DNA from: Kineosporia aurantiaca JCM 3230
Lineage (GTDB): Bacteria; Actinomycetota; Actinomycetes; Actinomycetales; Kineosporiaceae
Direction: 5' to 3'
NCBI GenBank assembly: GCA_000719025.1
Contig: JODP01000020.1
Span: 1-64,000 of the forward strand
DNA: 64,000 nt
How positions within the stretch are numbered: the stretch's first letter is position 1; each line of letters begins with the position of its first letter. A program made the translations under genes and the position numbers. The notes beneath the pieces are model-generated. The model was not told the DNA's origin. It did not search any database and saw nothing but the letters and a program-made list of their open reading frames with translations. Positions 54,843 to 63,905 of this stretch are shown one piece after another.

Positions 54843-56071
54843 GGATCGGGATGATTTCCGAGCACGCCAGTCCGCTGGCCGTGCTCGGGGGGCAGGACGC
54901 GGGCGGGCAGAACGTCTACGTCGCCGCCCTGGCCCGGGCGCTGGCCGCCCGCGGCAACGAGGTCACCGTCTACACCCGGCGGGACCAGGAGTCACTGCCC
55001 GAGATTGTCGGCATGGAGCCCGGAGTCACCGTCGTACACGTCCCGGCCGGGCCCCCGCGGGTGATCGCCAAGGACGAGCTGGCCCCCTGGATGCCGGATT
55101 TCGGCCGATGGCTGGCCGACAGCTGGTTGCTCGGCCCGATACCCCGTCCGGAGGTGCTGCACGCCAACTTCTGGATGTCCGGAGTGGCCGCGATGACCGC
55201 GAACCAGCAGCTCACCGGCCCGGGCATCCCTCTGGTGCAGACGTTCCACGCCCTCGGCTCGGTCAAGCGCCGCTATCAGGGCCCGCAGGACACCAGCCCG
55301 GCCGAGCGGATCGCCACCGAACGGCTGCTGGCCGAGACCGCCCACGTGGTGCTGGCCACCTGCTCGGACGAGGTCGAGGAGCTGCGGCGGATGGGCGCCA
55401 CCGGCTGCCACGTCCGGGTCGTGCCCTGCGGGGTGGACACCGAGGCGTTCTCGCCGGGACCCGGGGCCCAAGGGCCGGCCCCGGACGGGCTGAACCTGCT
55501 CTACGTCGGGCGGCTGGTGCCGCGCAAGGGCATCGATACTGTGATCGATGCGCTCGCCCAGGCCCCGCAGGCCCGGCTGACCGTGGCCGGAGGGCCGGAA
55601 GCGGCTGCCCTGAAGGATGATCCGGAGGCGCAGCGCCTGCTCGCCCGGGCGCGGCAGCGCGAGGTCGCCGACCGGGTGCAGCTGATCGGCTGCGTTCCGC
55701 AACCCCGATTGCCGGGAATCCTGCGCCGGGCCGACGCCGTGGTCACGGCGCCCTGGTACGAGCCGTTCGGGATCGTGCCGTTGGAGGCCATGGCCGCCGG
55801 GCGTCCATTGATCGGTACTGCCGTCGGTGGACTGCTGGACACGGTGAAGGACGGGGAGACCGGCTTCCTGGTCCCGCCGCGGGATCCGGACGCGCTCGCC
55901 GCGGCGGTCCGGAAACTGGCGGAGGACAAGGATCTGCGTCTGCGCATGGGAAAGGCCGCGCGCAGCCGCGCCGTGCGTCACTACAGCTGGGCCCGGGTGG
56001 CCGAAGAGGTGGAGGACGCCTATCGGACGGTTGCCGGGCATGACCGCGTCCCTGCTCTGGAGGTGCTGTGA
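54839..56071 (+). CDS. GT4-family glycosyltransferase
   Basis: 410 residues from ATG 54839. GGQDAGGQNVYVAALARALA (donor-binding loop of the GT4 group), FHALGSVKRRYQGPQDTSP, LLYVGRLVPRKGIDTVIDAL and the EX7E motif PFGIVPLEAMAAGRPLIGT identify a retaining glycosyltransferase. The N-terminal GGQ-QNVYV signature is shared with sucrose-phosphate-synthase-like and mannosyltransferase members, so the donor is not certain. It is the third transferase of the operon. Confidence 0.92.
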   Translation: MRIGMISEHASPLAVLGGQDAGGQNVYVAALARALAARGNEVTVYTRRDQESLPEIVGMEPGVTVVHVPAGPPRVIAKDELAPWMPDFGRWLADSWLLGPIPRPEVLHANFWMSGVAAMTANQQLTGPGIPLVQTFHALGSVKRRYQGPQDTSPAERIATERLLAETAHVVLATCSDEVEELRRMGATGCHVRVVPCGVDTEAFSPGPGAQGPAPDGLNLLYVGRLVPRKGIDTVIDALAQAPQARLTVAGGPEAAALKDDPEAQRLLARARQREVADRVQLIGCVPQPRLPGILRRADAVVTAPWYEPFGIVPLEAMAAGRPLIGTAVGGLLDTVKDGETGFLVPPRDPDALAAAVRKLAEDKDLRLRMGKAARSRAVRHYSWARVAEEVEDAYRTVAGHDRVPALEVL

Positions 56072-56727
56072 CGACCACCGGGATTCCCACGCTGCGCAGT
56101 ACCGGCCTCACCTGGGTCGACCAGCATCTGGAAGAGCTGCACCAGGGCCTGGTCTCGTTGCGGCAGCACGGTCCGACCCTCGAGCTGTGGGGCCGACGGC
56201 TGGCCGCCACCTTCGCCGTCGACGGGCGCCTGTTGGTGGCCGGGAACGGAGGTAGCGCGGCCGAGGCCCAGCATCTCACCGCCGAACTGGTGGGGCGTTT
56301 CATTGCCGAGCGCCGACCGCTCTCCGCCATCTGCCTGTCCGCCGAGACGTCGTCCCTCACCGCGCTCGTCAACGACTACGGAGCGGACGAGATGTTCGCC
56401 CGCCAGGTGCAGGCCCACGGTCGTCCCGGCGATGTGCTCGTACTTCTGTCCACCAGTGGGCGCAGCCGGAACGTGCTGGTGGCGGCCGAGCGTGCGGTCG
56501 AGTGCGGAATCACCGTCTGGGCGCTGACCGGCCCGAGCAGCAACCCACTGGCCGAGATCGCGGACGAGGCGGTCTGTGTGGAGGCGAGCAGCACGTCCGC
56601 GGTGCAGGAGGTGCACCTGATGGCTGTTCACGCGATCTGCGCCGCGGTCGACCAGCAGCTTCGGCTCCAGACGGCGGCCGTCGCGGCGGCTCCGGCGCCC
56701 CGCCCGGCCCGCGTGGTGGTCCGATGA
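56068..56727 (+). CDS. gmhA: Sedoheptulose 7-phosphate isomerase
   Basis: 219 residues from GTG 56068 (GTGA overlap). SIS-domain motifs: VAGNGGSAAEAQHLTAELVG, RPLSAICLSAETSSLTALVN, DYGADEMFARQV, LSTSGRSRNVL, and EASSTSAVQEVHLMAVHAIC. This is the canonical GmhA pattern with the catalytic Glu/His region. It converts sedoheptulose 7-phosphate to D-glycero-D-manno-heptose 7-phosphate, the entry step of ADP-heptose biosynthesis. The N-terminus is slightly longer than usual and the C-terminus Ala/Pro-rich. Confidence 0.95.
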   Translation: MTTTGIPTLRSTGLTWVDQHLEELHQGLVSLRQHGPTLELWGRRLAATFAVDGRLLVAGNGGSAAEAQHLTAELVGRFIAERRPLSAICLSAETSSLTALVNDYGADEMFARQVQAHGRPGDVLVLLSTSGRSRNVLVAAERAVECGITVWALTGPSSNPLAEIADEAVCVEASSTSAVQEVHLMAVHAICAAVDQQLRLQTAAVAAAPAPRPARVVVR

Positions 56728-58241
56728 GGCGGCGGATCGTGGTCCTGGGTGACGTCCTGCTGGACCGGGACGTGCACGGCAGTGTGAACCGGATCGCCCC
56801 CGATGCGCCGGTGCCGGTGCTGGACGCCGAGCGGAGCGTGGAAAGGCCGGGTGGAGCCGGGCTGACCGCGCTGCTCTGCGCCGCGGCCGACCTCGAGGTC
56901 CAGCTGATCGCCCCGATCGCGGGGGACGAGGCCGGCCGGCGGCTGCAGAACCGGCTGAGTTCCTACGTCACGGTGCTGCCTCTCGGACATCAGGGAGCCA
57001 CCCGGATCAAGACGCGTCTACGGGCCTCCGGGCAATGCCTGCTGCGTTTGGACGAGGGTGGGCCGGGAGGGCCGGTCGATCCACCGGTGGACGTGGTGGC
57101 GCAGGCGCTGGCTGCCGCGGACGTCATCCTGGTGTCGGACTACGGCGCCGGGACAACGCAGCACCCGGAGATCCGCCGTCTCCTGACCCGTGCGGCCGTG
57201 CGTACTCCGGTGCTGTGGGACCCGCATCCGCGCGGGGCTGAGCCGGTGCCAGGCTGTTTGCTGGTAACTCCCAACCTGGCCGAGGCCGGCACGGCGGTGG
57301 CGGCACTCGGAGTCGCTTCTTCGGGTGCCGACCCGCAGCCGGACGCGCTGGCCGAAGAGCTGTGTCGAGGTTGGCGGGCCCGAGCTGTCGGTGTCACGGC
57401 CGGTGCTGAAGGCGCCTATCTGGCTCAGTCCGGCAGCGAGACCTTGTTCGTTCCCGCCCAGGTGGTCATCGGCGGCGATCCCTGCGGTGCCGGCGATCGA
57501 TTCGCCGCTTCCGTGGCCGTCTCGGTGGCTCGCGGGATGGTGCTCTCGGAGGCGGTGGTGCAGGCGGTCGAGGACGCGTCGGCCTGGGTCGCGGCGGGCG
57601 GTACGGAGGCCTTCGACGGCCGGCCGCTCGCCGGCGGTCCGGCTCGCTCGGCCACCCCATCGACTGCTCCCGAACCGGCGTCCCCGGAGCATCTCCCGAC
57701 CGCCGACCCGGCGCTGTTGCCGGGCCCCAGAACGAGACCGGGGTCTCCCGCCATCGGCTGGGAATTCGTGGAGCAGCACGTGGCCGGAGTGCGGGCCCAG
57801 GGTGGGCGGGTGGTTGCCACCGGAGGCTGCTTCGACCTGGTGCACGTCGGCCACATCGCCTGCCTGCAGGCGGCCCGCCGGGCCGGCGACACGCTGATCG
57901 TGCTGCTGAACTCCGACGCCTCGGTCCGGCGGCTGAAAGGCCCGGAGCGGCCGGTCGTTCCGGAGCACGAGCGGGCCGAGGTGCTGGCTGCCCTGGAATG
58001 TGTCGACGGCGTCGTCATTTTTGACCAGGACGACCCGGTCCTCGCGCTGGACCGGCTGCGTCCCGACGTCTGGGTCAAGGGCGGCGACTACGGCGGTGCC
58101 CCGATGCCCGAGGCGGACCTGGTCCGCGGCTGGGGCGGCCGCGTGCTGCTGCTGCCCTATCTGACCGGCCGGTCCACCACCGCCCTGCTGGAACGCGCCG
58201 ACCCCGACGCGCGTGACTACCATCTTGAGGAGACCCGATGA
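56724..58241 (+). CDS. hldE: Bifunctional heptose 7-phosphate kinase / heptose 1-phosphate adenylyltransferase
   Basis: 505 residues from ATG 56724. Kinase half (about 1-310): VVLGDVLLDRDVHGSVNRIA, VERPGGAGLTALLCAAADL, and the PfkB site GGDPCGAGDRFAAS with its catalytic Asp. A disordered linker (about 315-350) is Pro/Ala-rich. Adenylyltransferase half (about 355-495): ATGGCFDLVHVGHIACL (HxGH), LNSDASVRRLKG and DVWVKGGDY. Both activities look intact. It makes heptose 1,7-bisphosphate and, after dephosphorylation, ADP-D-glycero-beta-D-manno-heptose. Confidence 0.95.
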   Translation: MRRRIVVLGDVLLDRDVHGSVNRIAPDAPVPVLDAERSVERPGGAGLTALLCAAADLEVQLIAPIAGDEAGRRLQNRLSSYVTVLPLGHQGATRIKTRLRASGQCLLRLDEGGPGGPVDPPVDVVAQALAAADVILVSDYGAGTTQHPEIRRLLTRAAVRTPVLWDPHPRGAEPVPGCLLVTPNLAEAGTAVAALGVASSGADPQPDALAEELCRGWRARAVGVTAGAEGAYLAQSGSETLFVPAQVVIGGDPCGAGDRFAASVAVSVARGMVLSEAVVQAVEDASAWVAAGGTEAFDGRPLAGGPARSATPSTAPEPASPEHLPTADPALLPGPRTRPGSPAIGWEFVEQHVAGVRAQGGRVVATGGCFDLVHVGHIACLQAARRAGDTLIVLLNSDASVRRLKGPERPVVPEHERAEVLAALECVDGVVIFDQDDPVLALDRLRPDVWVKGGDYGGAPMPEADLVRGWGGRVLLLPYLTGRSTTALLERADPDARDYHLEETR

Positions 58242-58945
58242 GCAACTCTTTCCCGACCCGTGAGATCGGAACCGTCTACATCAGCGGAGGTTCCAGCGGT
58301 CTGGGGGCCGCCGTGGTCGATGCGGTGCAACAGGCGGGCGGCACCCCGGTCGTCATCGACATGGTCGCCCCGAAGGCCGAGGGTGTGCCGTACGCGATCG
58401 CCGATCTGTCCGACAGTGCCGAGGCCGAGCAGGCCGTGGCCGATCTGGCCGAGCGGGTGGGGCCGCCCGACGCGGTGGTCACCTGTGCCGGGACCGACGC
58501 CTGTGGTCCGCTGGACGGTATCGACACGCAGACCTGGGAACGCGTGGTCCGGGTCAACCTGTTCGGCACGGTCGCCCTGGTCCGGGCCTGCCTGCCGCAC
58601 CTGAAGCAGAACCACGGCACGGTGGTCACGGTGTCCTCCACGCTCGGCCTCAAGGCGGTGGGGGACGCGACCGCCTACTGCGCCTCGAAGTTCGGGGTGG
58701 TCGGCTTCACCCGGGCCCTCGCCACCGAGCTGGCCGGGCAGGTCGGGGTCACCCTGCTGATCCCCGGCGGGATGAGCACGGCATTCTTCGACGGTCGCAC
58801 CGAGCAGTACAAGCCGGGCCCGGACGCGATCCTGAACGACCCGGCGCACACCGCGGCGGCGGTGCTCACCGTGCTGCGCCAGCCGGTCGGCAGCGAGATC
58901 CGCGAGCTGGTCGTGGCGACCTCCACGGAACCGTCCTGGCCGTGA
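58238..58945 (+). CDS. Short-chain dehydrogenase/reductase of the heptose operon
   Basis: 235 residues from ATG 58238 (ATGA overlap). Classical SDR: VYISGGSSGLGAAVV, TCAGTDACGP, VSSTLGLKAVGDATAYCASK (Ser and Tyr-x-x-x-Lys). It is too short and of the wrong subgroup for the epimerase HldD, an extended SDR. Its place between hldE and a heptosyltransferase suggests a redox step on a heptose or its acceptor, which I cannot specify. Confidence 0.88.
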   Translation: MSNSFPTREIGTVYISGGSSGLGAAVVDAVQQAGGTPVVIDMVAPKAEGVPYAIADLSDSAEAEQAVADLAERVGPPDAVVTCAGTDACGPLDGIDTQTWERVVRVNLFGTVALVRACLPHLKQNHGTVVTVSSTLGLKAVGDATAYCASKFGVVGFTRALATELAGQVGVTLLIPGGMSTAFFDGRTEQYKPGPDAILNDPAHTAAAVLTVLRQPVGSEIRELVVATSTEPSWP

Positions 58946-59946
58946 CCGGCCCCGGCACCGGGGAGCCGGACCGGATCGTCGTGCTGCGGGCCCTGGGGCT
59001 GGGCGACGCCCTGACCGGCGTCCCCGCCCTGAGAGGGCTTCGCCGTCGGTACCCGCACGCCGTCCTGACCTTGCTGGCCCCGTCCGGGATTGGTTCGTGG
59101 CTCAGGGATCTCGGGATTGTGGACGATCTCGTGAACGTCCCTGGGCTGGATGCCCCCTGGGCGCCGGACGACGTGAAGGGCGGCGATGGGTGTGTCGCCG
59201 TGAACCTGCACGGCAGCGGACCCGAGAGCCACGACCTGCTCCAGGCCCTACGCCCGGAGCGGCTCGTGGCGTTCGCCGGGCCGGGGCACCCGGCCGGGCC
59301 GGTCTGGGACGCGGGCGAGCACGAGGTGGACCGCTGGTGCCGGCTCGTGGCCGCGGACGGCGGCCGGTGCGATCCCGGCGACCTGCTGCTGAACCGGCGG
59401 GAAGTGATGCATCTGGGTGGCCGGGCCGGCACCGAGACCTGGGTCCCGGGGAAGCACGTCGTCGTCCACCCGGGAGCCGCGTCCGGTTCGCGGCGCTGGC
59501 CGGTGCAGCGCTGGGCGGCCGTGGTGGGCAGTCTGGTGAACTCCGGTGAGCAGGTGGTGCTGACCGGGTCCGCCGGAGAGCAGGAAATCTGCCGCCGCAT
59601 CGCCGAGCAGGCTTCGGCGCCCGACGACTCCCGGATCGTCGATCTCAGCGGCCGCTCGAGCCTGCCCGAACTGGCCGCCCTGATCGCCTCGACCCGGCTG
59701 CTGATCTGTGGCGACACCGGGGTGGCGCACCTGGCCACGGCCACCTCGGCGCGTTCGGTGCTGCTGTTCGGCCCCACTTCCCCCCGGCTCTGGGGCCCGG
59801 CCGTGCAGCAGGAACGGCACACCGTGATCTGGCTCGGGGACGAAGGGCGGCCGGGCGACCCGCACGCCGAGGTCCCGGACCCGGCCCTGCTCGCGATTAC
59901 GCCGGCCGAGGTGCTGGCCGCGGCCCGGGCCCAGCTGGCCAGGTAG
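58942..59946 (+). CDS. GT9-family heptosyltransferase-like protein 2
   Basis: 334 residues from GTG 58942. VVLRALGLGDALTGVPALRG, VAVNLHGSGPESHDLL, HVVVHPGAASGSRRWPVQRW, VLTGSAGEQEICRRIAEQ, DLSGRSSLPELAALI and ICGDTGVAHLATATSARSV match GT9 heptosyltransferases. Only modestly similar to the first GT9 gene, so the two probably add different heptose residues. It ends the operon; a long palindrome follows 12 nt downstream. Confidence 0.93.
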   Translation: MTGPGTGEPDRIVVLRALGLGDALTGVPALRGLRRRYPHAVLTLLAPSGIGSWLRDLGIVDDLVNVPGLDAPWAPDDVKGGDGCVAVNLHGSGPESHDLLQALRPERLVAFAGPGHPAGPVWDAGEHEVDRWCRLVAADGGRCDPGDLLLNRREVMHLGGRAGTETWVPGKHVVVHPGAASGSRRWPVQRWAAVVGSLVNSGEQVVLTGSAGEQEICRRIAEQASAPDDSRIVDLSGRSSLPELAALIASTRLLICGDTGVAHLATATSARSVLLFGPTSPRLWGPAVQQERHTVIWLGDEGRPGDPHAEVPDPALLAITPAEVLAAARAQLAR

Positions 59947-59957
59947 CCCTTTCCCGG

Positions 59958-60005
59958 TTCGTGATCATGGAGTTTTTCCCCGGGGAAGAACTCCATGATC
60001 ACGAA
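59958..60005. repeat. Intergenic palindrome, GTGATCA family, copy 3
   Basis: Arms TTCGTGATCATGGAGTT (59958-59974) and its exact complement (59989-60005) surround TTCCCC-GGGGAA, itself a palindrome, so nearly 25 bp can pair. It sits between convergent genes and probably acts as a terminator for the heptose operon and its neighbour. Confidence 0.93.
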
Positions 60006-60014
60006 GGGACGGAG

Positions 60015-61016
60015 TCAGAGCGCGGCCGTGAGTTCCGTCGCGGGCTCCGGCACGTCCAGGGTTTCCCGGAACCAGGCCACGGTGCGGGCCAGACCGTCCT
60101 CCCAGTGCACCTCCGGCTCCCACCCCAGCACCTGGCGGGCCAGAGTGGTGTCCGGACGGCGGACCTGGGGGTCGTCCACGGGCCGGTCGATGTACCGGAT
60201 CCCGGAATCGCTGCCGCAGGCCTTCACCACGTCCTGGGCGATCTGCGCGACGGTGAGCTCGTGCGGGTTGCCCACGTTCACCGGGCCCGGGTGGCCGCTC
60301 ATCGCCAGGGCGAGGATGCCGCGGACGAGGTCGTCGACGTAACAGACCGAGCGCGTCTGCTGCCCGTTCCCGGTCACCGTGACCGGCTCCCCGGCCAGGG
60401 CCTGGCGGATGAAGGTCGGGATGGCGCGGCCGTCGTCGGGGCGCATCCGGGGGCCGAAGGTGTTGAAGATCCGGACGATCGCGGTGTCCACCCCCCGGGC
60501 CGTGCGATAGGCCGTGGTCATGGCCTCGGCGTACCGCTTGGCCTCGTCGTAGACGCCACGCGGCCCGACCGGGTTCACATGCCCCCAGTAGCTCTCCGGC
60601 TGCGGGTGCACCTGCGGGTCGCCGTACACCTCCGAGGTCGAGGCGAGCAGGAACCGGGCCTGCTTCTCGCGGGCCAGGCCGAGCGCGTGCCAGGTACCGA
60701 TCGAGCCCACGTTCAGCGTCTCCACCGGGAACTTCAGGTAGTCCACCGGCGAGGCCGGGGAGGCGAAGTGCAGGACCAGGTCGACCGGTCCGGAGACGTG
60801 CAGGTAGTCCGTCACGTCGCAGCGCAGGAAGCGGAAACCGGGATCGCTGAGCAGGTGCTCGATGTTCTCCGGGTTACCGGTCAGGAAGTTGTCGAGGGCC
60901 AGCACCTCCACCCCTTCGCGCAGCAGGGCCTCGCAGAGGTGGCTGCCGAGGAATCCGGCGCCGCCGGTGACGACGGCCCGGCGGACCGGGCTGGTGCGGC
61001 TTCTGATCAGCGACAT
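60015..61016 (-). CDS. UDP-glucuronate decarboxylase-like extended SDR
   Basis: 333 residues from ATG 61016. TGGAGFLGSHLCEAL (cofactor), ALDNFLTGNPENIEHL, HFASPASPVDYLKFPVETL, GVYDEAKRYAEAM (Tyr-x-x-x-Lys), RIFNTFGPRMRPDDGRAIPT and QQTRSVCYVDDLV form the signature of the UXS/UDP-glucuronate decarboxylase group, which converts UDP-glucuronate to UDP-xylose. It converges on the heptose operon and may provide a further nucleotide sugar for the same glycan; dTDP-glucose dehydratase activity is less likely. Confidence 0.88.
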   Translation of the reverse strand: MSLIRSRTSPVRRAVVTGGAGFLGSHLCEALLREGVEVLALDNFLTGNPENIEHLLSDPGFRFLRCDVTDYLHVSGPVDLVLHFASPASPVDYLKFPVETLNVGSIGTWHALGLAREKQARFLLASTSEVYGDPQVHPQPESYWGHVNPVGPRGVYDEAKRYAEAMTTAYRTARGVDTAIVRIFNTFGPRMRPDDGRAIPTFIRQALAGEPVTVTGNGQQTRSVCYVDDLVRGILALAMSGHPGPVNVGNPHELTVAQIAQDVVKACGSDSGIRYIDRPVDDPQVRRPDTTLARQVLGWEPEVHWEDGLARTVAWFRETLDVPEPATELTAAL

Positions 61017-61248
61017 ACGGTCTCTCCCGTACGGTGCACCGGGCTGCCGCCGTGGCTCGACACCGGCCCGGACTTCTCGGCGTCACTCTGCCGCCCCCGG
61101 GCGTGGTCCGCCGGTCGAAGTGGCCCGGAGCCCGGTCTGCTTGGCGAAGCCGGGGATCAAGGGCAGACTTGTCCCGGCAGATCGGCCCGACTCAGCGGTA
61201 AGCAGATCCCGCACCGGACCTGTCCCTCCCTCCCGGAGAGGAACCCGG

Positions 61249-62833
61249 ATGACCCTCCTGTCCGCACCGGCGCCCACGACGGGCCCGCCCGTGCCCACCA
61301 GTAAGGGCCGTAACCTCCAGAACTGGCTGACCTCGACCGATCACAAGGTGATCGGGAACCTCTACCTGGTCACCTCTTTCGGGTTCTTCCTGGTCGCCGG
61401 GCTGATGGCGGTCCTGATCCGGCTCGAGCTGTTCAGCCCGGGCCTGCAGATCGTCAGTGACAAGGAGCAGTACAACCAGCTGTTCACCATTCACGGCACG
61501 CTGATGCTGCTGCTGTTCGCCACCCCGCTGTTCGCCGGCTTCGCCAACGCGATCATGCCGCTGCAGATCGGCGCCCCCGACGTCGCCTTTCCCCGCCTGA
61601 ACATGCTCTCCTACTGGCTGTTCCTGTTCGGCGGGCTGATCGTGGTCTCCGGGTTCCTCACTCCGCAGGGCGCGGCCTCGTTCGGCTGGTTCGCCTATGC
61701 ACCGCTGTCGAACTCCACGTTCACCCCGGGCCTAGGGGGTGATCTCTGGGTGATGGGCCTGGCGATGAGCGGTTTCGGCACCATCCTGGGGGCCGTCAAC
61801 TTCATCACCACGATCATCTGCCTGCGCGCCCCGGGCATGACCATGTTCCGGATGCCGATCTTCACCTGGAACGTGCTGATCACCTCGATCCTGGTGATCA
61901 TGGCCTTCCCGCCGCTGGCCGCCGCGCTGCTGGCGCTGGGTGCCGACCGGATTTACCACGCCCAGGTGTTCGAGGCCGAGAACGGTGGGGCTCTGCTCTG
62001 GCAGCACCTGTTCTGGTTCTTCGGGCATCCCGAGGTCTACATCATCGCCCTGCCGTTCTTCGGCATCGTCACCGAGATCCTGCCGGTGTTCAGCCGCAAG
62101 CCGGTGTTCGGCTACAAAGGGCTGGTTTTCGCCACGATCGCGATCGCGGCCCTGTCCATGTCGGTGTGGGCGCACCACATGTACGTCACCGGTCAGGTCG
62201 CGCTGCCGTTCTTCGCCTTCATGACGATGCTGATCGCGGTGCCCACCGGGGTGAAGTTCGTTCGGCACGGTGGTGTTCGCGATGTTCGGCGGGTTCTACT
62301 TCTGGTGGCCGAAGCTCACCGGGCGGATGCTGAACGAGCCGCTCGGGAAGATGCACTTCTGGCTGACCTTCATCGGCTTCCACACCACGTTCCTGATCCA
62401 GCACTGGCTCGGGGCCGAGGGCATGCCCCGGCGGTACGCCGACTACCTGCCGGAAGACGGATTCGAGCTGTACAACCGGATCTCCACGATCGGTGCGCTG
62501 ATCCTCGCGCTCTCCGTCCTGCCCTTCGTCGTCAACATCTACGTCACGGCCCGCAAGCCCTACGAAAAGCTGCCGGACGATCCGTGGGGCTTCGGGAACT
62601 CGCTGGAGTGGGCCACATCCTCCCCACCCCCTCGGCACAACTTCCTCGTCCTGCCCCGGATCCGTTCCGAACGTCCCGCGTTCGATCTGCATCACCCCGA
62701 GATCGCGGCCGACGATCAGCCGGACAACGAGACCCCCGGCCCCACCGACCATTCAGACCTGCACGAGCGGGGTCCCGGCCTGAACGCCGGGCATCCACAG
62801 GAGGGCGCGGGTAACCGGGGCGTCCAGGACTGA
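61249..62833 (+). pseudogene. ctaD: Cytochrome c oxidase subunit I with internal deletion and frameshift
   Basis: The frame from ATG 61249 (GGAGAGG upstream) encodes a normal aa3-oxidase subunit I start (LTSTDHKVIGNLYLVTSFGF), haem a His region (FTIHGTLMLLLFATP), and the CuB/active-site segment (FFGHPEVYIIALPFFGIVTE) and HHMYVTG. After IAVPTGVKF (ends 62259) it turns to Arg-rich nonsense. The family sequence resumes in another frame from about 62260 (TVVFAMFGGFYFWWPKLTGR, IQHWLGAEGMPRRYADY) to the stop at 62833. The missing part, about 66 residues by comparison with typical CtaD, should hold the AHFHYVL motif whose two histidines bind haem a3 and haem a. The product cannot be a working oxidase. 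No coxB/coxC genes are adjacent. Confidence 0.85.
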
Positions 62834-62863
62834 TCGCCGGACCGGTGCGCTAACGTCGGCGGC

Positions 62864-63391
62864 GTGTCTCCAAGGACTGACAGCACCGACACGCTGAGCG
62901 ATGTGCGGACAGTCGACCAGAACCGGCGCGGCCGGGTGGTCCGTCGCATCACCGTGGCCCTCCTCGCCCTGTTCGTGCTCGCCGGCGGGACCGGCCTGTT
63001 CGGTGTCCGTTCCCGCACCAGCACCTCCTCCGCCGACGGCTACACCCTGTCGGTGACCCACGCCTGGATCTCCCGGGCCGGCCTGGACACCCCCTGGCGG
63101 GTGACCGTGTACCACCAAGGCGGTTTCGACGGACCGGTGACGCTGGCGACCACTCTGGACTACTTCGACATCTTCGAGTCGCAGGGCTTCACGCCCGAGG
63201 CCGACTCGGAGACCACCGGGGGCCGCTACGTCTACCAGGACTACTCAGCGCCGCCCGGAGACACCCTCACCGTGGACTTCGACGCCTACGTGCAGCCCGG
63301 AGCCCAGCGCGGCAAGCAGGCGCGCACGGCCCTGATCATCGGTGGCCAGGAAATCACCGCCGTGGACTACCGGACCCGGCTGGTGCCCTGA
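62864..63391 (+). CDS. Membrane-anchored extracytoplasmic protein
   Basis: 175 residues from GTG 62864. Charged N-terminus with RRITVALLALFVLAGGTGLF as a single membrane anchor (about 27-47), then a beta-rich domain outside (SVTHAWISRAGLDTPWRVTV, ATTLDYFDIFESQGFTPEAD, VDFDAYVQPGAQRGKQART). No family recognised. Its stop overlaps the DUF421 start (TGATG), which makes a two-gene unit likely and suggests that the two act together at the membrane. Confidence 0.78.
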   Translation: MSPRTDSTDTLSDVRTVDQNRRGRVVRRITVALLALFVLAGGTGLFGVRSRTSTSSADGYTLSVTHAWISRAGLDTPWRVTVYHQGGFDGPVTLATTLDYFDIFESQGFTPEADSETTGGRYVYQDYSAPPGDTLTVDFDAYVQPGAQRGKQARTALIIGGQEITAVDYRTRLVP

Positions 63392-63879
63392 TGGAGATCG
63401 TCGTCCGCGCCGCCGTGGTCTGGGTGTTCCTGTGGATCATCACCCGGGCCGTCGGCCGCTCGACCCTCGGCGAGCTGAGCACCTTCCAGCTCATCCTGTT
63501 CGTGACGATGGGGGACATGGTCCAGCAGGGGGTGACCCAGCAGGACTACTCGGTCACCGGGTCGCTGCTCGCCGTCTCCACCTTCGCCGTGATCACGGTG
63601 GCCGTCTCCTACGCCAACCAGCGCTGGCGTCCACTGTTACCGATCACCCATGGCGTGCCGATGGTGATCGTGCGCGGCGGCGAACCGGACCTCAAAGCCC
63701 TCAACGGTGAACGGATGTCGGTGAACGACCTGTTCGCCGCGGCCCGGGAGCAGGGGATCAAACGGATCACCGACGTCGAGCTGGCGGTGCTCGAGGCGAA
63801 CGGCAAGATCTCGTTCTTCGTACAGGAGAGGGACGACGACGGGGAGAGCGGCGCGGCCGACCCGCCGGACGCGGGCTGA
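63391..63879 (+). CDS. DUF421 (YetF-type) membrane protein
   Basis: 162 residues. Three N-terminal helices include FLWIITRAVGRSTLGELSTFQL and LFVTMGDMVQQGVTQQDYSV, followed by the DUF421 cytoplasmic part (GVPMVIVRGGEPDLKALNGE, ERMSVNDLFAAAREQGIKRI, VELAVLEANGKISFF). YetF-like proteins are of uncertain role, often spore- or stress-related. Coupled to the preceding anchored-protein gene. Confidence 0.9.
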   Translation: MEIVVRAAVVWVFLWIITRAVGRSTLGELSTFQLILFVTMGDMVQQGVTQQDYSVTGSLLAVSTFAVITVAVSYANQRWRPLLPITHGVPMVIVRGGEPDLKALNGERMSVNDLFAAAREQGIKRITDVELAVLEANGKISFFVQERDDDGESGAADPPDAG

Positions 63880-63883
63880 GGTT

Positions 63884-63899
63884 CTGCAAACGATTGCAG
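63884..63899. promoter_or_regulatory. LacI-family operator candidate
   Basis: CTGCAA-ACGA-TTGCAG is a 6-bp perfect inverted repeat with a CG-centred spacer, like LacI/CcpA-type operators. It lies just before the promoter of the partial gene at the right edge. Confidence 0.6.
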
Positions 63900-63905
63900 C
63901 AAGGC

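Noticed and set aside
58238..58945. HldD (ADP-heptose epimerase)
   Set aside because: The protein is a 235-residue classical SDR with YCASK and lacks the extended-SDR features of HldD.
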